NCBI RefSeq assembly: GCF_009687845.1 | Contig: NZ_BLAD01000035.1 | Location: 327,417 to 391,416, forward strand | Direction of reading: 5' to 3' | DNA length: 64,000 bases | DNA from: Acrocarpospora corrugata | GTDB taxonomy: Bacteria; Actinomycetota; Actinomycetes; Streptosporangiales; Streptosporangiaceae | Part shown: positions 26,266-36,125 of the stretch, piece after piece | Position numbering within the stretch: the first letter of the stretch is position 1 | Layout of the letters: each line of letters begins with the position of its first letter | Translations under genes and position numbers: made by a program | Notes under the pieces: generated by a model | Databases searched by the model: none | Seen by the model: only the letters and a program-made list of their open reading frames with translations | Told to the model about the DNA's origin: nothing

Positions 26266-27272
26266 CGGTTCTCTCTGCCGAGGAAGCGGAGCGCGTTGCC
26301 GGACAGGAGTTTGGTGCGCTGTGCGGGGGTCAGGAAGTCAGCCGTGCGTACTACCTGTCCGGCGGGGCGTTCGCCTAGCGGATAGGGGTAGTCGCTGCCG
26401 AGGAGTACCTGGTCCTCGCCCATCGTGTTCACCAGCAGTCGCAGCGCCGCCGGGTCGAACACCACGGTGTCGACGGAGAAGCGGTCGACGTAGTGGCTTG
26501 GGGGAGCGGAGGATCGGCCCCGTACCAGGTCGCCGCGGTGGTGCCAGGCGTTGTCCGCGCGGCCGAGCCAGAACGGGAAGCTGCCCCCGCCGTGGGCGAA
26601 GCACAGGCGCAGTGAGAGCGGCACGCGGTCCAGTACGCCGCCGAGGATGAGCGCCAGGATGGACAGGTGGGTCTCGGCCGGCATGCCGGTCAGCCAGCGC
26701 GCCATCCAGCGGTCCAGCCGAGGCCCGCCGGGCATGTCCCATGGGTGCACGAAGACCGGGGCGCCGACTTCTGCGCAGTGCTGGAGGAACGTCACGATGC
26801 CCGCGTCGTCGAGATCGCGGTCGCCGACGTGGTTGCCGATTTCGACGCCCGCGTGGCCGGCGGCCAGGCATCGGTCCAGTTCGGCGCAGGCCGCGTCGGG
26901 GTCCTGCAGCGGTACCTGGCAGAACGGCACCAGCCGGTCGCCGCCGCCCGCGGTCACCTCAAGGGTGAGGTCGTTGAAGATGCGCGCCACCTTGATCGCC
27001 TGGGCGGCCGGGCGTTCGTAGGAGAAGAACACCGGCGTGGGGGACACCACCTGGATGTCGATGCCGTCCGCGTCCATGTCGGTCAGCCGGGTGTCGGCGT
27101 CCCAGCATTCGGCGCCGACCGGGCGGAACTCGGTCTCGCCGACCATGATCATGGCGTGGCGTTCCGAGTCCACGCGCAGCCGGGGCCAGCCGGAGCCGCC
27201 GCACCGGGCGGACAGGTCCGGCCAGCCCTTCGGCACGACGTGGGTGTGCACGTCGACGACCGGTGTGGACAT
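26262..27272 (-). CDS. 2-amino-3-carboxymuconate-6-semialdehyde decarboxylase (ACMSD)
   Basis: 336-residue amidohydrolase-2 family decarboxylase that removes the 3-carboxylate from ACMS to give 2-aminomuconate semialdehyde. Metal and catalytic residues: VDVHTHVVP (HxH, residues ~8-10), VHPWDMPGG (His), LRLCFAHGGGSFPF (His) and GSDYPYPLG (Asp). Start ATG 27272 is set by overlap with the 3-HAO stop and by the family's N-terminus beginning close to the HxH motif. It follows its substrate-producing enzyme directly. Confidence 0.92.
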   Translation of the reverse strand: MSTPVVDVHTHVVPKGWPDLSARCGGSGWPRLRVDSERHAMIMVGETEFRPVGAECWDADTRLTDMDADGIDIQVVSPTPVFFSYERPAAQAIKVARIFNDLTLEVTAGGGDRLVPFCQVPLQDPDAACAELDRCLAAGHAGVEIGNHVGDRDLDDAGIVTFLQHCAEVGAPVFVHPWDMPGGPRLDRWMARWLTGMPAETHLSILALILGGVLDRVPLSLRLCFAHGGGSFPFWLGRADNAWHHRGDLVRGRSSAPPSHYVDRFSVDTVVFDPAALRLLVNTMGEDQVLLGSDYPYPLGERPAGQVVRTADFLTPAQRTKLLSGNALRFLGRENR

Positions 27273-27796
27273 CAGCCCTTGCCCGGGTGGAGCGCGCCGC
27301 AGCCGGCGCAGGTGCGGGCGTTCTCGTCGGCGTAGAACGCCTGGAACACCGGCGGCAGGTCGGTCACGATGTCCCGCACCTGGAGTTCCACCTCGTGGAG
27401 CAGGTTGCCGCAGCTGAGGCAGTACCACTGGAACTTCTCCAGGGTTCCCTCCTCGCGGATCCGTTCGAGCACCATCCCGATCGAGCCGGCCTCGGGCCGC
27501 TGCGGCGAGTGCGGCACACCGCGGGGCAGCACCCACATCTGGCCCTCCCGGATGTGTACGGTCTGCGGTCCGCCCGGCGTCATCAGGTTGACGTGCATAT
27601 TCCCTTTGACCTGGTAGAAGTACTCCTCGTACGGGTCGACGTGGAAGTCGGTGCGCTGGTTGGGGCCGCCCACCACCTGGACGATGAAGTCGGCCCCGCC
27701 CGGGAACATCTCCTTGTTGTTCACCGGAGGCTTGAGCAGGTGCCCGTTCTCCTCGATCCAGCCGGGAAAGCTCACCGGCTCCGCGGTATCGCTCAT
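27272..27796 (-). CDS. 3-hydroxyanthranilate 3,4-dioxygenase
   Basis: 174-residue cupin dioxygenase. The iron ligands are in [15 protein letters not shown] (His, Glu) and [12 protein letters not shown] (His). The C-terminal rubredoxin-like metal site has two CxxC pairs (WYCLSCGNL and TCAGCGAL), the bacterial long form as in NbaC. It opens the ring of 3-hydroxyanthranilate to give ACMS. ATGA-type overlaps on both sides place it firmly in the kyn operon. Confidence 0.94.
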   Translation of the reverse strand: MSDTAEPVSFPGWIEENGHLLKPPVNNKEMFPGGADFIVQVVGGPNQRTDFHVDPYEEYFYQVKGNMHVNLMTPGGPQTVHIREGQMWVLPRGVPHSPQRPEAGSIGMVLERIREEGTLEKFQWYCLSCGNLLHEVELQVRDIVTDLPPVFQAFYADENARTCAGCGALHPGKG

Positions 27797-28317
27797 TTCC
27801 TGACTCCTTCCGGCAGCAAGGCCACGGCCTGTATTTCGATCAGCAGATGGGGATGGGGGAGTTGGTGCACGGCGACCGTGGTCCTGGTGGGACCGTCCTC
27901 GTCGAAATACTCGGCGTAGGTCTCGTTGTAGCCGCCGAAGTCATTCATGTTCACCAGATACGTGGTCACCTGCACCAGGTCGGGCAAACCTGCCCCGACC
28001 GCGGCGAGGATGTCGCGGATGTTCTCGATCACCGCCCGGGTCTGCACCCGGATGTCCAGCGCGGTGGTGCCCAGCGCGTCGACCTGCACGCCCGCGATGG
28101 TGTTGTCCGCCCGGCGACTCGACGTCCCGGAGACAAAGGCGAAGCCACCGGCGACCTTCACATGCGGGAAACGCCCGCGCGGAGCCGCCTTGCCCGCCAC
28201 AATCCGCGATTCGCTCAGGGAAGCGCCCGTGACGCTCTGCGATTCGCTTGCGGGAGCGCCTGTCACGATCCGCGACTCACTTACGGGAGCACCCGTCACG
28301 CTCTGCGGCTCGCTCAC
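27793..28317 (-). CDS. 2-aminomuconate deaminase (RidA/YjgF family) with repeat-built N-terminus
   Basis: 174 residues. The first ~39 residues are three 11-residue repeats ([33 protein letters not shown]) that pass smoothly into the conserved [15 protein letters not shown] and [12 protein letters not shown] of 2-aminomuconate deaminases. The C-terminal RidA signature is [19 protein letters not shown]. It hydrolyses 2-aminomuconate to 4-oxalocrotonate and ammonia. GTG start overlaps the preceding stop (GTGA). Homologues are about 140 residues, so the extension is specific to this lineage and presumably tolerated. Confidence 0.88.
   Translation of the reverse strand: MSEPQSVTGAPVSESRIVTGAPASESQSVTGASLSESRIVAGKAAPRGRFPHVKVAGGFAFVSGTSSRRADNTIAGVQVDALGTTALDIRVQTRAVIENIRDILAAVGAGLPDLVQVTTYLVNMNDFGGYNETYAEYFDEDGPTRTTVAVHQLPHPHLLIEIQAVALLPEGVRK
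28201..28299. repeat. 33-bp in-frame tandem repeat, three copies
   Basis: The three units encode [22 protein letters not shown] and [11 protein letters not shown]. The adjacent native sequence VAGKAAPR looks like the seed. The period is a multiple of three, so the reading frame is maintained. Confidence 0.8.
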
Positions 28318-29099
28318 GGGAGTGCCCGTAGTGACGCGGTGCCGAGTCCCTCGACCACCGCGCGTACGTGATCTCCGGGCCGGAAGGGCACCGCGGCGGT
28401 CGCGGCGCCGGCCAGGACGACCCAGCCCTCCTCCAGCCGCGCTCCCCGCCGGCCGGCCAGCCGGACCGCGGCGTCGAGGGCGCGGCGCGGGTCGCCGAGG
28501 ATCGCCGCCGTCGAGCCCGTCTGCGTCACCCGGCCGCCTACCTCCAGCAGCACGCCGAGGTTGTCCAGCCCGGCCGGCACCGGCCGCCAGGGGCCGACGA
28601 CGAAACCGGCCGCCGAGGTGTTGTCGGCGATCACGTCGGGCAGCGAGAACGCGAAACCCTCGTAGCGCGAGTCGATCAGTTCGAGCGCCGGGGCGACCGC
28701 CCGCACCGCCGAGGCGAAGTCGCCGACCGGCTCGTCCGGCTCCGGGCTGCGGGACAGCAGGAAGGCGATCTCGGGCTCGACCCGAGGGTGGATGTAGCGG
28801 CTCAGGTCCACCGAGCCGCCGTCGTCGAACCGCATCGCGTCGGTGAGCCGTCCCCAGATCACCTCGTCCACGCCGACCTGCGCCATCTTGGCCCGGCTGG
28901 TCAGCCCCATCTTCAGGCCCACCAGCCGCTCCCCGCGAGTGAGCCGCCGTTCGACGAGCGCCTCCTGGACGGCGTACGCGGCGGCGGGATCGAGCCCGGC
29001 CGCCGCGGCGATCCGCGGGATGGCCGTCGCCGCCTCGGCCGCCTCAAAAAGGCGGCCGGCCAGCTGCTCGACGTCGGGGAGCCGCACTTCTCCGATCAC
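28314..29099 (-). CDS. 4-oxalocrotonate (2-oxo-3-hexenedioate) decarboxylase
   Basis: 261-residue fumarylacetoacetase-like/MhpD-family enzyme. Key segments: [33 protein letters not shown] (metal ligands Glu-x-Glu), [23 protein letters not shown] and [13 protein letters not shown]. It is a paralogue of the hydratase at 31219, and the two are assigned by better fit to the decarboxylase ([16 protein letters not shown]) and by both being required. It makes 2-oxopent-4-enoate. GTG start at 29099 sits on the stop of a 13-codon ORF, with GGAAGG about 8 bases upstream. Confidence 0.87.
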   Translation of the reverse strand: MIGEVRLPDVEQLAGRLFEAAEAATAIPRIAAAAGLDPAAAYAVQEALVERRLTRGERLVGLKMGLTSRAKMAQVGVDEVIWGRLTDAMRFDDGGSVDLSRYIHPRVEPEIAFLLSRSPEPDEPVGDFASAVRAVAPALELIDSRYEGFAFSLPDVIADNTSAAGFVVGPWRPVPAGLDNLGVLLEVGGRVTQTGSTAAILGDPRRALDAAVRLAGRRGARLEEGWVVLAGAATAAVPFRPGDHVRAVVEGLGTASLRALP

Positions 29100-29137
29100 C
29101 GGGACCTTCCTTCCACGAGCGCGCCGTCAACGGTCAT
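29096..29137 (-). CDS. 13-codon relay ORF before the oxalocrotonate decarboxylase
   Basis: ATG at 29137 overlaps the stop of the 56-codon ORF (ATGA). The peptide [13 protein letters not shown] ends at a TGA that overlaps the decarboxylase GTG (GTGA). It is one unit of the junction repeat and carries the decarboxylase Shine-Dalgarno sequence within it. A peptide function is not suggested. Confidence 0.4.
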   Translation of the reverse strand: MTVDGALVEGRSR

Positions 29138-29345
29138 CGGGACTCGCCTCTTACGAGGTTGAGCGCGATTTCAACGCTCATCGGGACTTGCCTTCTACGA
29201 GGCGGGCGCAACGTCGATCGGGACTTGCCTTCCGGAGGTCGGACGCAACCTCGACGATCACCGAGAATTGCCTGTCGGAGGTCGGGCGCAATGTCTACGG
29301 TCATTGGGACTTGCCTTCTGCGAGGTCGAGGGCGACGTCGACGAT
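29100..29345. repeat. Degenerate ~37-44-bp tandem repeat, about five extra copies of the aldolase 3' end
   Basis: On the top strand the recurring core is ATCGGGACTTGCCTTC followed by (T)ACGAGGT-GAGCGC-A. Copies start near 29098, 29136, 29181, 29218, 29260 and 29302; the last is the true 3' end of the aldolase gene. On the coding strand each copy carries GAAGGCAAGTCCCGATGA or a variant, that is, a Shine-Dalgarno-like site and an ATGA overlap. Confidence 0.85.
29134..29304 (-). CDS. 56-codon relay ORF after the hydroxyoxovalerate aldolase
   Basis: ATG at 29304 overlaps the aldolase stop (ATGA), and its TGA overlaps the next ATG (ATGA). It begins [11 protein letters not shown] and ends [15 protein letters not shown], both diverged copies of the aldolase C-terminus ([15 protein letters not shown]). 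The middle is frame-mixed repeat material rich in Arg and Pro. The structure suggests that it maintains ribosome continuity; no other function is supported. Confidence 0.42.
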   Translation of the reverse strand: MTVDIAPDLRQAILGDRRGCVRPPEGKSRSTLRPPRRRQVPMSVEIALNLVRGESR

Positions 29346-30314
29346 CATGTCTTCCTGGCCGCCGACCATTCGGCGGCGGCCCAGTTCGACCAGGATCGCG
29401 CGGACGTCCACCCCGTGCTTCGCCGCCGCGCGTTCGGCGTGGCGGAGGAAGCTGGAGTAGACGCCGGCGTAGCCCAGGGAGAGCGTCTCCCGGTCCACGC
29501 GCACAGGCCGGTCCTGCAGTGGTCGCACGAGGTCGTCCGCGGCGTCCATCAGGGCGAAGACGTCGCAGCCATGCTCCCAGCCGTGCAGTTCGGCGACCGC
29601 GACGAAGACCTCCAGCGGGGCGTTGCCCGCACCGGCTCCCTGGCCGGCGAGGGACGCGTCGACCCGGGTGGCGCCGTGCTCGACGGCGGTGACACTGTTG
29701 GCGACGCCGAGTGACAGGTTGTGGTGGGCGTGGATGCCGACCTCGGTGCCTTCGTCGAGGACCTGCCGGTAGGCGTCGACCCGTTCGGCGACCTCGCGCG
29801 AGAGCAGCCTGCCGCCGGAGTCGGTGACGTAGACGCAGTGCGCGCCGTAGGACTCCATCAGCTTCGCCTGACCGGCCAGGCCGGCGGGGTCGTTCATGTG
29901 GGCCATCATCAGGAACCCGGACACGTCCATGCCGTTCTCCCGGGCCCAGGAGATGTGCTGGGCGGAGATGTCGGCCTCGGTGCAGTGCGTGGCGATCCGC
30001 ACGCTGGTCACGCCGAGATCGCGGGCGGCCCGGAGGTCGGCGATGGTGCCGATGCCGGGCAGCAGCAGCGTGGTCAGCCTCGCGTTGGTCAGCACGGCCG
30101 CGGCGGCGGCGATCCACGCCGCGTCGTCGGCCGCGCCGTGCCCGTAGTTGACGCTGGAGCCCGCCAGCCCGTCGCCGTGGGAGACCTCGATGGCGTCCAC
30201 GCCCGCGGCGTCGAGCGCGGCGGCGATCCGGCTCACCTGGTCGACGGTGTACCGATGCGCGATGGCGTGCATGCCGTCGCGCAGCGTCACGTCCTGGATG
30301 TAGAGCCCGCTCAT
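29301..30314 (-). CDS. 4-hydroxy-2-oxovalerate aldolase
   Basis: 337-residue DmpG/BphI-type class II pyruvate aldolase. [18 protein letters not shown] carries the catalytic Arg and metal Asp; [26 protein letters not shown] and [15 protein letters not shown] (metal His-x-His) follow. It cleaves 4-hydroxy-2-oxovalerate to pyruvate and acetaldehyde, which is channelled to the dehydrogenase encoded just upstream. Start ATG 30314 overlaps the dehydrogenase stop. Its 3' end has been tandemly duplicated into the junction with the next gene. Confidence 0.93.
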   Translation of the reverse strand: MSGLYIQDVTLRDGMHAIAHRYTVDQVSRIAAALDAAGVDAIEVSHGDGLAGSSVNYGHGAADDAAWIAAAAAVLTNARLTTLLLPGIGTIADLRAARDLGVTSVRIATHCTEADISAQHISWARENGMDVSGFLMMAHMNDPAGLAGQAKLMESYGAHCVYVTDSGGRLLSREVAERVDAYRQVLDEGTEVGIHAHHNLSLGVANSVTAVEHGATRVDASLAGQGAGAGNAPLEVFVAVAELHGWEHGCDVFALMDAADDLVRPLQDRPVRVDRETLSLGYAGVYSSFLRHAERAAAKHGVDVRAILVELGRRRMVGGQEDMIVDVALDLAEGKSQ

Positions 30315-31222
30315 CGGGACACCAGGCGTTCGGCCGTGCGCAGCGCCGCCGAGGTCATGATGTCGAGGTTGCCGGCGTACTCGGGCAGGTAGTGCCCGGC
30401 ACCGGAGACCTCCAGGAACACGGAGACCTGAAGCCCGGCGAACGGCCCGCCCAGCGCGGGCACGTGGCTGGCGACCTGGTCGAACTGCACCTCCTGTTTG
30501 AGGCGGTAGCCGGGCACGTACGCGCGCACCGCCGCCGCCATCTCCGCCACCGACCGCGCGATGGCCGCCCGGTCCGCGCCGGCGTCGGGGCACAGGCAGT
30601 AGACGGTGTCCCGCATGAGCAGCGGCGGATCCGCCGGGTTGAGCACGATGATCGCCTTCCCGCGCCCGGCGCCGCCGACCACCTCGATGGCCCGCGCCGT
30701 GGTCTCGGTGAACTCGTCGATGTTGGCCCGGGTGCCCGGCCCCGCCGACTTGGAGGCGATCGAGGCGACGATCTCGCCGTACGCCACCGGGGTGACGCGG
30801 CCGACGGCCGCGACGATCGGCACGGTGGCCTGCCCGCCGCACGTCACCATGTTGAGGTTCGGCTCGTCCAGGTGCTGGTCCAGATTGACCGGCGGCACCA
30901 CGTACGGCCCGATCGCGGCCGGGGTGAGATCGATGACGGTCTTCCCGTGGGCGCGCAGCGCCGCGTCGTTGCGCCGGTGGGCGGCGGCCGAGGTGGCGTC
31001 GAAGACCACCTCGACGCCGGCGAACTCCGGCATCGCGATCAGCCCGTCGACGCCCTGGTCCGTGGTGGCCACGCCCAGCCGGCGGGCCCGCGCCAGGCCG
31101 TCGGAGCCGGGATCGATGCCGGCCATGGCCACCATCCGCAGCGTCTTCGACAGCCGCAACACTTTGATCATCAGATCGGTGCCGATGTTGCCCGACCCGA
31201 TCACCGCCACACCGGCGCTCAC
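30311..31222 (-). CDS. Acetaldehyde dehydrogenase (acylating)
   Basis: 303-residue DmpF/BphJ-type enzyme that forms a complex with the aldolase and converts acetaldehyde to acetyl-CoA with NAD+. N-terminal Rossmann motif [16 protein letters not shown], catalytic-cysteine segment [15 protein letters not shown] (Cys ~130), and C-terminal [20 protein letters not shown] are all present. Adjacent four-base overlaps with the hydratase and aldolase genes reflect the usual MhpD-F-E order. Confidence 0.93.
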   Translation of the reverse strand: MSAGVAVIGSGNIGTDLMIKVLRLSKTLRMVAMAGIDPGSDGLARARRLGVATTDQGVDGLIAMPEFAGVEVVFDATSAAAHRRNDAALRAHGKTVIDLTPAAIGPYVVPPVNLDQHLDEPNLNMVTCGGQATVPIVAAVGRVTPVAYGEIVASIASKSAGPGTRANIDEFTETTARAIEVVGGAGRGKAIIVLNPADPPLLMRDTVYCLCPDAGADRAAIARSVAEMAAAVRAYVPGYRLKQEVQFDQVASHVPALGGPFAGLQVSVFLEVSGAGHYLPEYAGNLDIMTSAALRTAERLVSR

Positions 31223-32019
31223 GCTTTCCCCTCCCGCGTACCGAAACAGGTCCGGACCGACCCGAGGCCGGAGACGCGCGCCTCGTACGCGCCACCCGGC
31301 GTCACCGGCACCATCGGCCCGAGCGCCCCGGACAGCACCACGTCACCGGCCCGCAGCGGACGGCCGGCCCTGGCCAGGGTCCCGGCCAGCCAGGCCACGG
31401 CGTGCGCCGGATTGCCGAGGCAGGCCGCGCCCGCGCCGACCGAGACCGGCTCGCCGGCGTGTTCGAGGACCGCCCCGCACAGCCGCAGGTCGACGTCGGC
31501 GATCCGCCGGGGCGTCGTGCCGAGCACGAACAGGCCGCTGGAGGCGTTGTCGGCGACCGTGTCCACGATGGAGATGTCCCACCCGGCCACCCGCGAGTCG
31601 ACGATCTCGATCGCCGGCAGCAGGCAGTCGGTGGCGCGGATCACGTCCACGACCGTCACCTGCTCATGGTCCAGGCCGGCGCCGAGCACGAACGCGATCT
31701 CCGCCTCCACCCGCGGCTGCAGCAGCCGGCCGAGGTCGACCTCCGCGCCGTCGTTCACCGCCATGTCGGCGAACAGGACGCCGAAGTCCGGCTGGTAGAC
31801 GCCGAAGGACCCCTGCACGGCCGGGTTGGTCAGGCCGATCTTGGCGCCGACCGGCCGCCGCCCCTCCGCCGTCCAGCGCCGCACCTGTGCCAGCTGCACG
31901 GCGTAGGCGGAGTCCACGTCCCCTTCGGGGAGCAGATCGCCGCGGAGGGGAGGGCACGGAGTCGCGGTGTCGCGGGCGTGGCGCAGGACCTCGGCCGCGC
32001 GCTCGATGTCGGCGTTCAT
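31219..32019 (-). CDS. 2-oxopent-4-enoate hydratase
   Basis: 266-residue MhpD-family enzyme that adds water to 2-oxopent-4-enoate to give 4-hydroxy-2-oxovalerate. Features: [20 protein letters not shown], metal ligands in [28 protein letters not shown] and [18 protein letters not shown] 32019 is preferred over an in-frame ATG at 32034 because it makes the standard ATGA overlap with the upstream dehydrogenase. It is a paralogue of the decarboxylase at 28314, as in classic meta-cleavage operons. Confidence 0.9.
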   Translation of the reverse strand: MNADIERAAEVLRHARDTATPCPPLRGDLLPEGDVDSAYAVQLAQVRRWTAEGRRPVGAKIGLTNPAVQGSFGVYQPDFGVLFADMAVNDGAEVDLGRLLQPRVEAEIAFVLGAGLDHEQVTVVDVIRATDCLLPAIEIVDSRVAGWDISIVDTVADNASSGLFVLGTTPRRIADVDLRLCGAVLEHAGEPVSVGAGAACLGNPAHAVAWLAGTLARAGRPLRAGDVVLSGALGPMVPVTPGGAYEARVSGLGSVRTCFGTREGKA

Positions 32020-33521
32020 GACAGATCCACACATACGTTGGTGAGCTCCGAGTAGAAGGCGAGCGAGTGCGCGCCGCCCTCGCGGCCGACGCCGGAGGCT
32101 TTCACGCCGCCGAAGGGGGTGCGCAGGTCACGCAGGAACCAGGTGTTGACCCAGACGATGCCGACGTCCAGCCCGGCCCCCGCCCGGTGGGCCCGGCCGA
32201 CGTCCCGCGTCCACACCGTCGCGGCCAGGCCGTAATCGCTGTCGTTGGCGAGGGCGAACGCCTCCTCCTCATCGTCGAACGGCGCGAGGTGGCAGACCGG
32301 GCCGAAGATCTCCTCCCGGTTGGTACGGGCGTCAGGCCCGAGACCGGTCAGCACCGTCGGCCGCACGTACGCCCCGCCGTCCCGGGCGTCCCCGAAGACC
32401 GGCGCATCGCCGCCGGCGAGCACCGTGGCCCCTTCGGCGCGGGCCAGGTCGTAGTAGCCGAGCACCTTGTCGCGGTGCGCCCGGGAGATCAGCGGCATGG
32501 TGCCGGTCGCCGGGTCGGACGGCCAGCCGAAGGCCATCGACTCGGCCCGCTCCGCCAGCCGCGCGGCGAACTCCTCGAACACCGGCCGCTGGACGTACAG
32601 CCGTTCGGTGCACAGGCACACCTGGCCGCCGTTGGTGAAGGCGGACCGGACCGAGCCCGCCACGGCGGCGTCCAGGTCGGCGTCGGCGAAGACGAGGCCG
32701 GCGTTCTTGCCGCCCAGCTCGAACGAGACCGCCTTGACGCCGTCGGCCGCGGCCCGCATGATCGCGCTGCCGGTGGCCGACTCGCCGGTGAAGGTGATCG
32801 CGTCGACGCCCGGGTGCCGGGTCAGGAACTCGCCCGCCGAGCCGGGGCCGAAGCCGTGCACCAGGTTGAACACCCCGTCGGGCACGCCGGCCGCGGCCAT
32901 CACCTCGGCGAGCAGCGTCGCCGACGCCGGGGTCTCCTCCGACGGTTTGACCACGACCGTGTTCCCGCAGGCCAGCGCCGGCGCGACCTTCCAGGTCAGC
33001 AGCAGCAGCGGCAGGTTCCACGGCACGATGACCGCGACCACGCCGACCGGTTTGCGCACGGCGTAGTTGAGCGCCCGCCCGCCGCCCGCCGTCGCCGTGG
33101 TGAACGACTCGGTCGGGGCGGTGGCGGCCAGCTCCGCGAAGGTCCGGAAGTTGGCCGCGCCGCGCGGGATGTCCAGCGTCCTGGCCTGAGTGATCGGCTT
33201 GCCGGTGTCCGCCACCTCGGCGGCCACCAGGTCGTCGAAGCGCCGGTCCAGCTCGTCGGCGACGCGGCGCAGCACTGAGGCCCTCTCCTGTTCGCTCATC
33301 CGGCCCCAGGGGCCGCGCAGCGCCCGGCGGGCGGCGTCCACCGCCGCGTCCACGGTGCCGGGGCCCGCCTCGGCCACTTCGAAGATCGTCTCGCCGGTGA
33401 CCGGGCTGACCTTGGCGAACGTCTTCTCGCCGGGGACGAACCGGCCGTCGACGAAGTTGTTCAGCAGGCCAGTCGCGCCGACCGGCCGCCCGGCCATCAG
33501 CTCAGGCCGCCACAACGTCAT
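32016..33521 (-). CDS. 2-aminomuconate-6-semialdehyde dehydrogenase
   Basis: 501-residue aldehyde dehydrogenase of the hydroxymuconic-semialdehyde group. Catalytic Glu in [14 protein letters not shown], catalytic Cys in [14 protein letters not shown], and the typical N-terminus [17 protein letters not shown]. It oxidises 2-aminomuconate semialdehyde to 2-aminomuconate with NAD+. It overlaps kmo by four bases and the hydratase by four bases. The substrate is inferred from the operon, since the family also acts on 2-hydroxymuconate semialdehyde. Confidence 0.9.
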   Translation of the reverse strand: MTLWRPELMAGRPVGATGLLNNFVDGRFVPGEKTFAKVSPVTGETIFEVAEAGPGTVDAAVDAARRALRGPWGRMSEQERASVLRRVADELDRRFDDLVAAEVADTGKPITQARTLDIPRGAANFRTFAELAATAPTESFTTATAGGGRALNYAVRKPVGVVAVIVPWNLPLLLLTWKVAPALACGNTVVVKPSEETPASATLLAEVMAAAGVPDGVFNLVHGFGPGSAGEFLTRHPGVDAITFTGESATGSAIMRAAADGVKAVSFELGGKNAGLVFADADLDAAVAGSVRSAFTNGGQVCLCTERLYVQRPVFEEFAARLAERAESMAFGWPSDPATGTMPLISRAHRDKVLGYYDLARAEGATVLAGGDAPVFGDARDGGAYVRPTVLTGLGPDARTNREEIFGPVCHLAPFDDEEEAFALANDSDYGLAATVWTRDVGRAHRAGAGLDVGIVWVNTWFLRDLRTPFGGVKASGVGREGGAHSLAFYSELTNVCVDLS

Positions 33522-34840
33522 CGGTTCCTCCTCAGGAGGACGAAGGCGGCGGCGCTCACGGCCAGGGCGAGTGCTCCCGCGCCGAGCATCCGGTGCTGGC
33601 GGCGCACCCGGCGCGCCACCTCCGCGTACGGCACGGTCGAGAACGAGACCAGCTCGTAGCGGGAGACGTACCGGCCGGGCAGGGCCCGTTCCAGCAGGTG
33701 CTCGGCCTTCTTGCCGAGCTGGAACATCGGCGAGGCCACCTTGTCGCGCATCTCCACGAAGTTGGCCAGCGCCATCCGGGCGATCGCCTCGGTGTTGTCC
33801 GCGCGCCGCGCCTCTAACAGCGGCAGCGCGGCCGTCCAGTCGCCGCCGGTCTCGGCCAGGCAGCGGTCCAGCTCGACCACGTCCTCGAAGGCGCAGTTGG
33901 CGCCCTGCCCGTAGAACGGCACGATCGCGTGGGCGGCGTCACCGATCAGCCCCGCCGTGCCGTTCACCTGCCAGGGCCGGCAGCGTACGGTGCCGAGCGT
34001 GCCCACCGGGTTGCGCCGGTAGTCCTCGACGAGAGTGGGGGCGAGCGGCCCCAGGTCCGGGTAGTGGGCGGCGAAGTGGCCCTCGATCGCGGCCGGGTCG
34101 CCGAGCGAGGCGAAGCTGCCGGTGCCGCTGGTCGGCCAGAACAGTGTGCAGGTGAACGAGCGGTCCGGGTTGGGCAGCGCGATCATCATGGAGGTGCCCC
34201 TCGGCCAGATGTGCAGCGCGTCGGGGGCCAGCGCGAACTCGCCGTCCAGCGGCGGGATCGTCAGCTCCTTGTAGCCGTAGTCGAGCACGTCGAGGCTCTC
34301 GGTCAGCCCGCCGTGCGCCAGCAGCTGGGCGCGGACCGCGGAGCCGGCCCCGTCGGCGCCGATCACGACGGCCGCGCACGCCCGGACCGGGCCGCCCTCG
34401 GTGTCGAACGTCATCTCGCCGGTCTTCGGATCGAGTTCGGTCAGCCGATGGCCGAAGGCGATCCGCACACCGGGTAGTGCCGCCGCCGCGTCGAGCAGGG
34501 CGTTGTTGAGCGCTCCCCGGCTGATCGAGTTGATCGCGCGGGCGCCGTCGTGGCTGTACGGCTGGAAGTCCGGCTCGCCCTTGACCGGGTGGATGACGCG
34601 TCCGCGCATGGGCAGCGCCTCCGCCATGACCTGCCGGTCCAGGCCGACCCGGCGGAGCGCGTCGAGCCCGCGCTCGGACAGGGCGAGGTTGATCGACCGT
34701 CCCCGCTCCGCCGTACCGGTCCGGGGGTCGGGGCGGCGCTCGTACAGGGCCACCGGCAGGCCGCGCCGGGCCAGGAAGCAGGCGAGCAGGCAGCCGGCCA
34801 GGCCGGCGCCGACCACCGCCACTTCGTCCGGGTCACTCAT
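33518..34840 (-). CDS. kmo: Kynurenine 3-monooxygenase
   Basis: 440-residue flavin monooxygenase. N-terminal FAD motif [18 protein letters not shown] (GxGxxG at residues ~10-15), KMO-type motif [17 protein letters not shown], second FAD segment [19 protein letters not shown] with [13 protein letters not shown]-terminal hydrophobic helix [17 protein letters not shown] followed by RRNR suggests a membrane-anchored tail, as in eukaryotic and some bacterial KMOs. It hydroxylates kynurenine with NADPH and O2. Start ATG 34840 overlaps the kynureninase stop. Confidence 0.93.
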   Translation of the reverse strand: MSDPDEVAVVGAGLAGCLLACFLARRGLPVALYERRPDPRTGTAERGRSINLALSERGLDALRRVGLDRQVMAEALPMRGRVIHPVKGEPDFQPYSHDGARAINSISRGALNNALLDAAAALPGVRIAFGHRLTELDPKTGEMTFDTEGGPVRACAAVVIGADGAGSAVRAQLLAHGGLTESLDVLDYGYKELTIPPLDGEFALAPDALHIWPRGTSMMIALPNPDRSFTCTLFWPTSGTGSFASLGDPAAIEGHFAAHYPDLGPLAPTLVEDYRRNPVGTLGTVRCRPWQVNGTAGLIGDAAHAIVPFYGQGANCAFEDVVELDRCLAETGGDWTAALPLLEARRADNTEAIARMALANFVEMRDKVASPMFQLGKKAEHLLERALPGRYVSRYELVSFSTVPYAEVARRVRRQHRMLGAGALALAVSAAAFVLLRRNR

Positions 34841-36114
34841 CGGACCTCCTCGATGGTGCGCGCGAGCGCGTCGGCGAAACGCCAGCAATCGTGATAGCTG
34901 GAGTAGAGCGGCACCGGCGCGGCCCGCACGATGTCGGGCTCCCTGGCGTCGGCGATCACCCCGTACTCGTGGCGCAGCCGCTTCGCCAGCCGGTGCGCGC
35001 TGCCGGTGCCGATCCGCACCGACAGCTGGCTGCCCCGCCTGGCCGGGTCGCGCGGGGTCACCACGGTGATCGGCCGGGCCGGGACTACCTCGTCCAGGAG
35101 CTGTTCCAGGTAGCCGGTGAGGCGTTCGCTGCGGGCCCGCAGCGCGGGCATCCCGACCCTGTCGAAGATCTCCAGCGAGGTGCGCACCGGGCCCATCGCG
35201 TAGATCGGCGGGTTGGAGACCTGCCACGCGTCGGCGCTGGCCGGGGGACGGGCGACCGGCGTCATCTCGAAGCGGGTCGCCGGGTCGGTGCTCCACCAGC
35301 CCTCGAACCGCTGGACCGCGGGATCGGCGAGGTGCCGCTCGTGCACGAACACACCCGCGAGCGCCCCCGGGCCCGAGTTCAGGTACTTGTACGAGCACCA
35401 GGCCGCGAAGTCGGGCCCCCACTCGTGCAGCGCCAGCGGGACGTTGCCGGCGGCGTGCGCGAGATCCCAGCCGACCAGGGCTCCGGCGGCGTGCCCGGCC
35501 CGGGTGATGGCCGGGATGTCCATGAGCTCGCCGGTCAGGTAGTTGACCCCGCCGAGCAGCAGCAGCGCGACCCGGTCGCCCTCCCGGGCGAGGTGGTCGA
35601 CGACGTCCTCGGTGCGCAGCGTGTCCTCGCCGGGGCGGGGGCGCAGCCGTACCACCGCCTCGTCGGGGTCCAGGCCGTGGAAGCGCGCCTGGCTGCGCAC
35701 CGCGTAGCTGTCGGACGGGAAGGCGGAATCCTCGATGAGGATCTGGGTCCGCGCGCCCCCGGGCCGGTAGAACGACACCATGAGCAGGTGCAGGTTGACC
35801 GTCAGCGAGTTCATCACGACGACCTCGGCGGGCAGCGCGCCGACCAGCCGGGCCGCGCCGCCGGTCAGCGACTCGTGGTAGGGCAGCCAGGGCCGGTCCG
35901 CCTCCAGGTGCCCCTCGACGCCGAGCCTGGCCCAGGCGTCCAGATCGCCGAGCAGGTCGGCCCGGGTGGCTCGCGGCTGCAGGCCCAGGGAGTTCCCGGC
36001 CAGGTAGGCGGCCTCGTCGTGCGGGCCGCCGTCCGCCGGTGGGATGTGGAAGAGCGCGCGGTGGCCGGGATCGGCCGCGTCGCGCCGCCGCGCGCCGGCT
36101 TCGGTGAAGGTCAT
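34837..36114 (-). CDS. kynU: Kynureninase
   Basis: 425-residue PLP enzyme of fold type I. YLAGNSLGLQPRATR at the N-terminus, WDLAHAAGNVPLALHEWGPDFA with the PLP Asp, and the Schiff-base lysine in WCSYKYLNSGPGALAGVFVHE are diagnostic. It cleaves 3-hydroxykynurenine to 3-hydroxyanthranilate and alanine. Start ATG 36114 matches the family's usual length of about 415-425. An 11-bp gap separates it from kynA. Confidence 0.95.
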   Translation of the reverse strand: MTFTEAGARRRDAADPGHRALFHIPPADGGPHDEAAYLAGNSLGLQPRATRADLLGDLDAWARLGVEGHLEADRPWLPYHESLTGGAARLVGALPAEVVVMNSLTVNLHLLMVSFYRPGGARTQILIEDSAFPSDSYAVRSQARFHGLDPDEAVVRLRPRPGEDTLRTEDVVDHLAREGDRVALLLLGGVNYLTGELMDIPAITRAGHAAGALVGWDLAHAAGNVPLALHEWGPDFAAWCSYKYLNSGPGALAGVFVHERHLADPAVQRFEGWWSTDPATRFEMTPVARPPASADAWQVSNPPIYAMGPVRTSLEIFDRVGMPALRARSERLTGYLEQLLDEVVPARPITVVTPRDPARRGSQLSVRIGTGSAHRLAKRLRHEYGVIADAREPDIVRAAPVPLYSSYHDCWRFADALARTIEEVR

Positions 36115-36125
36115 CGTGGCCCCGC

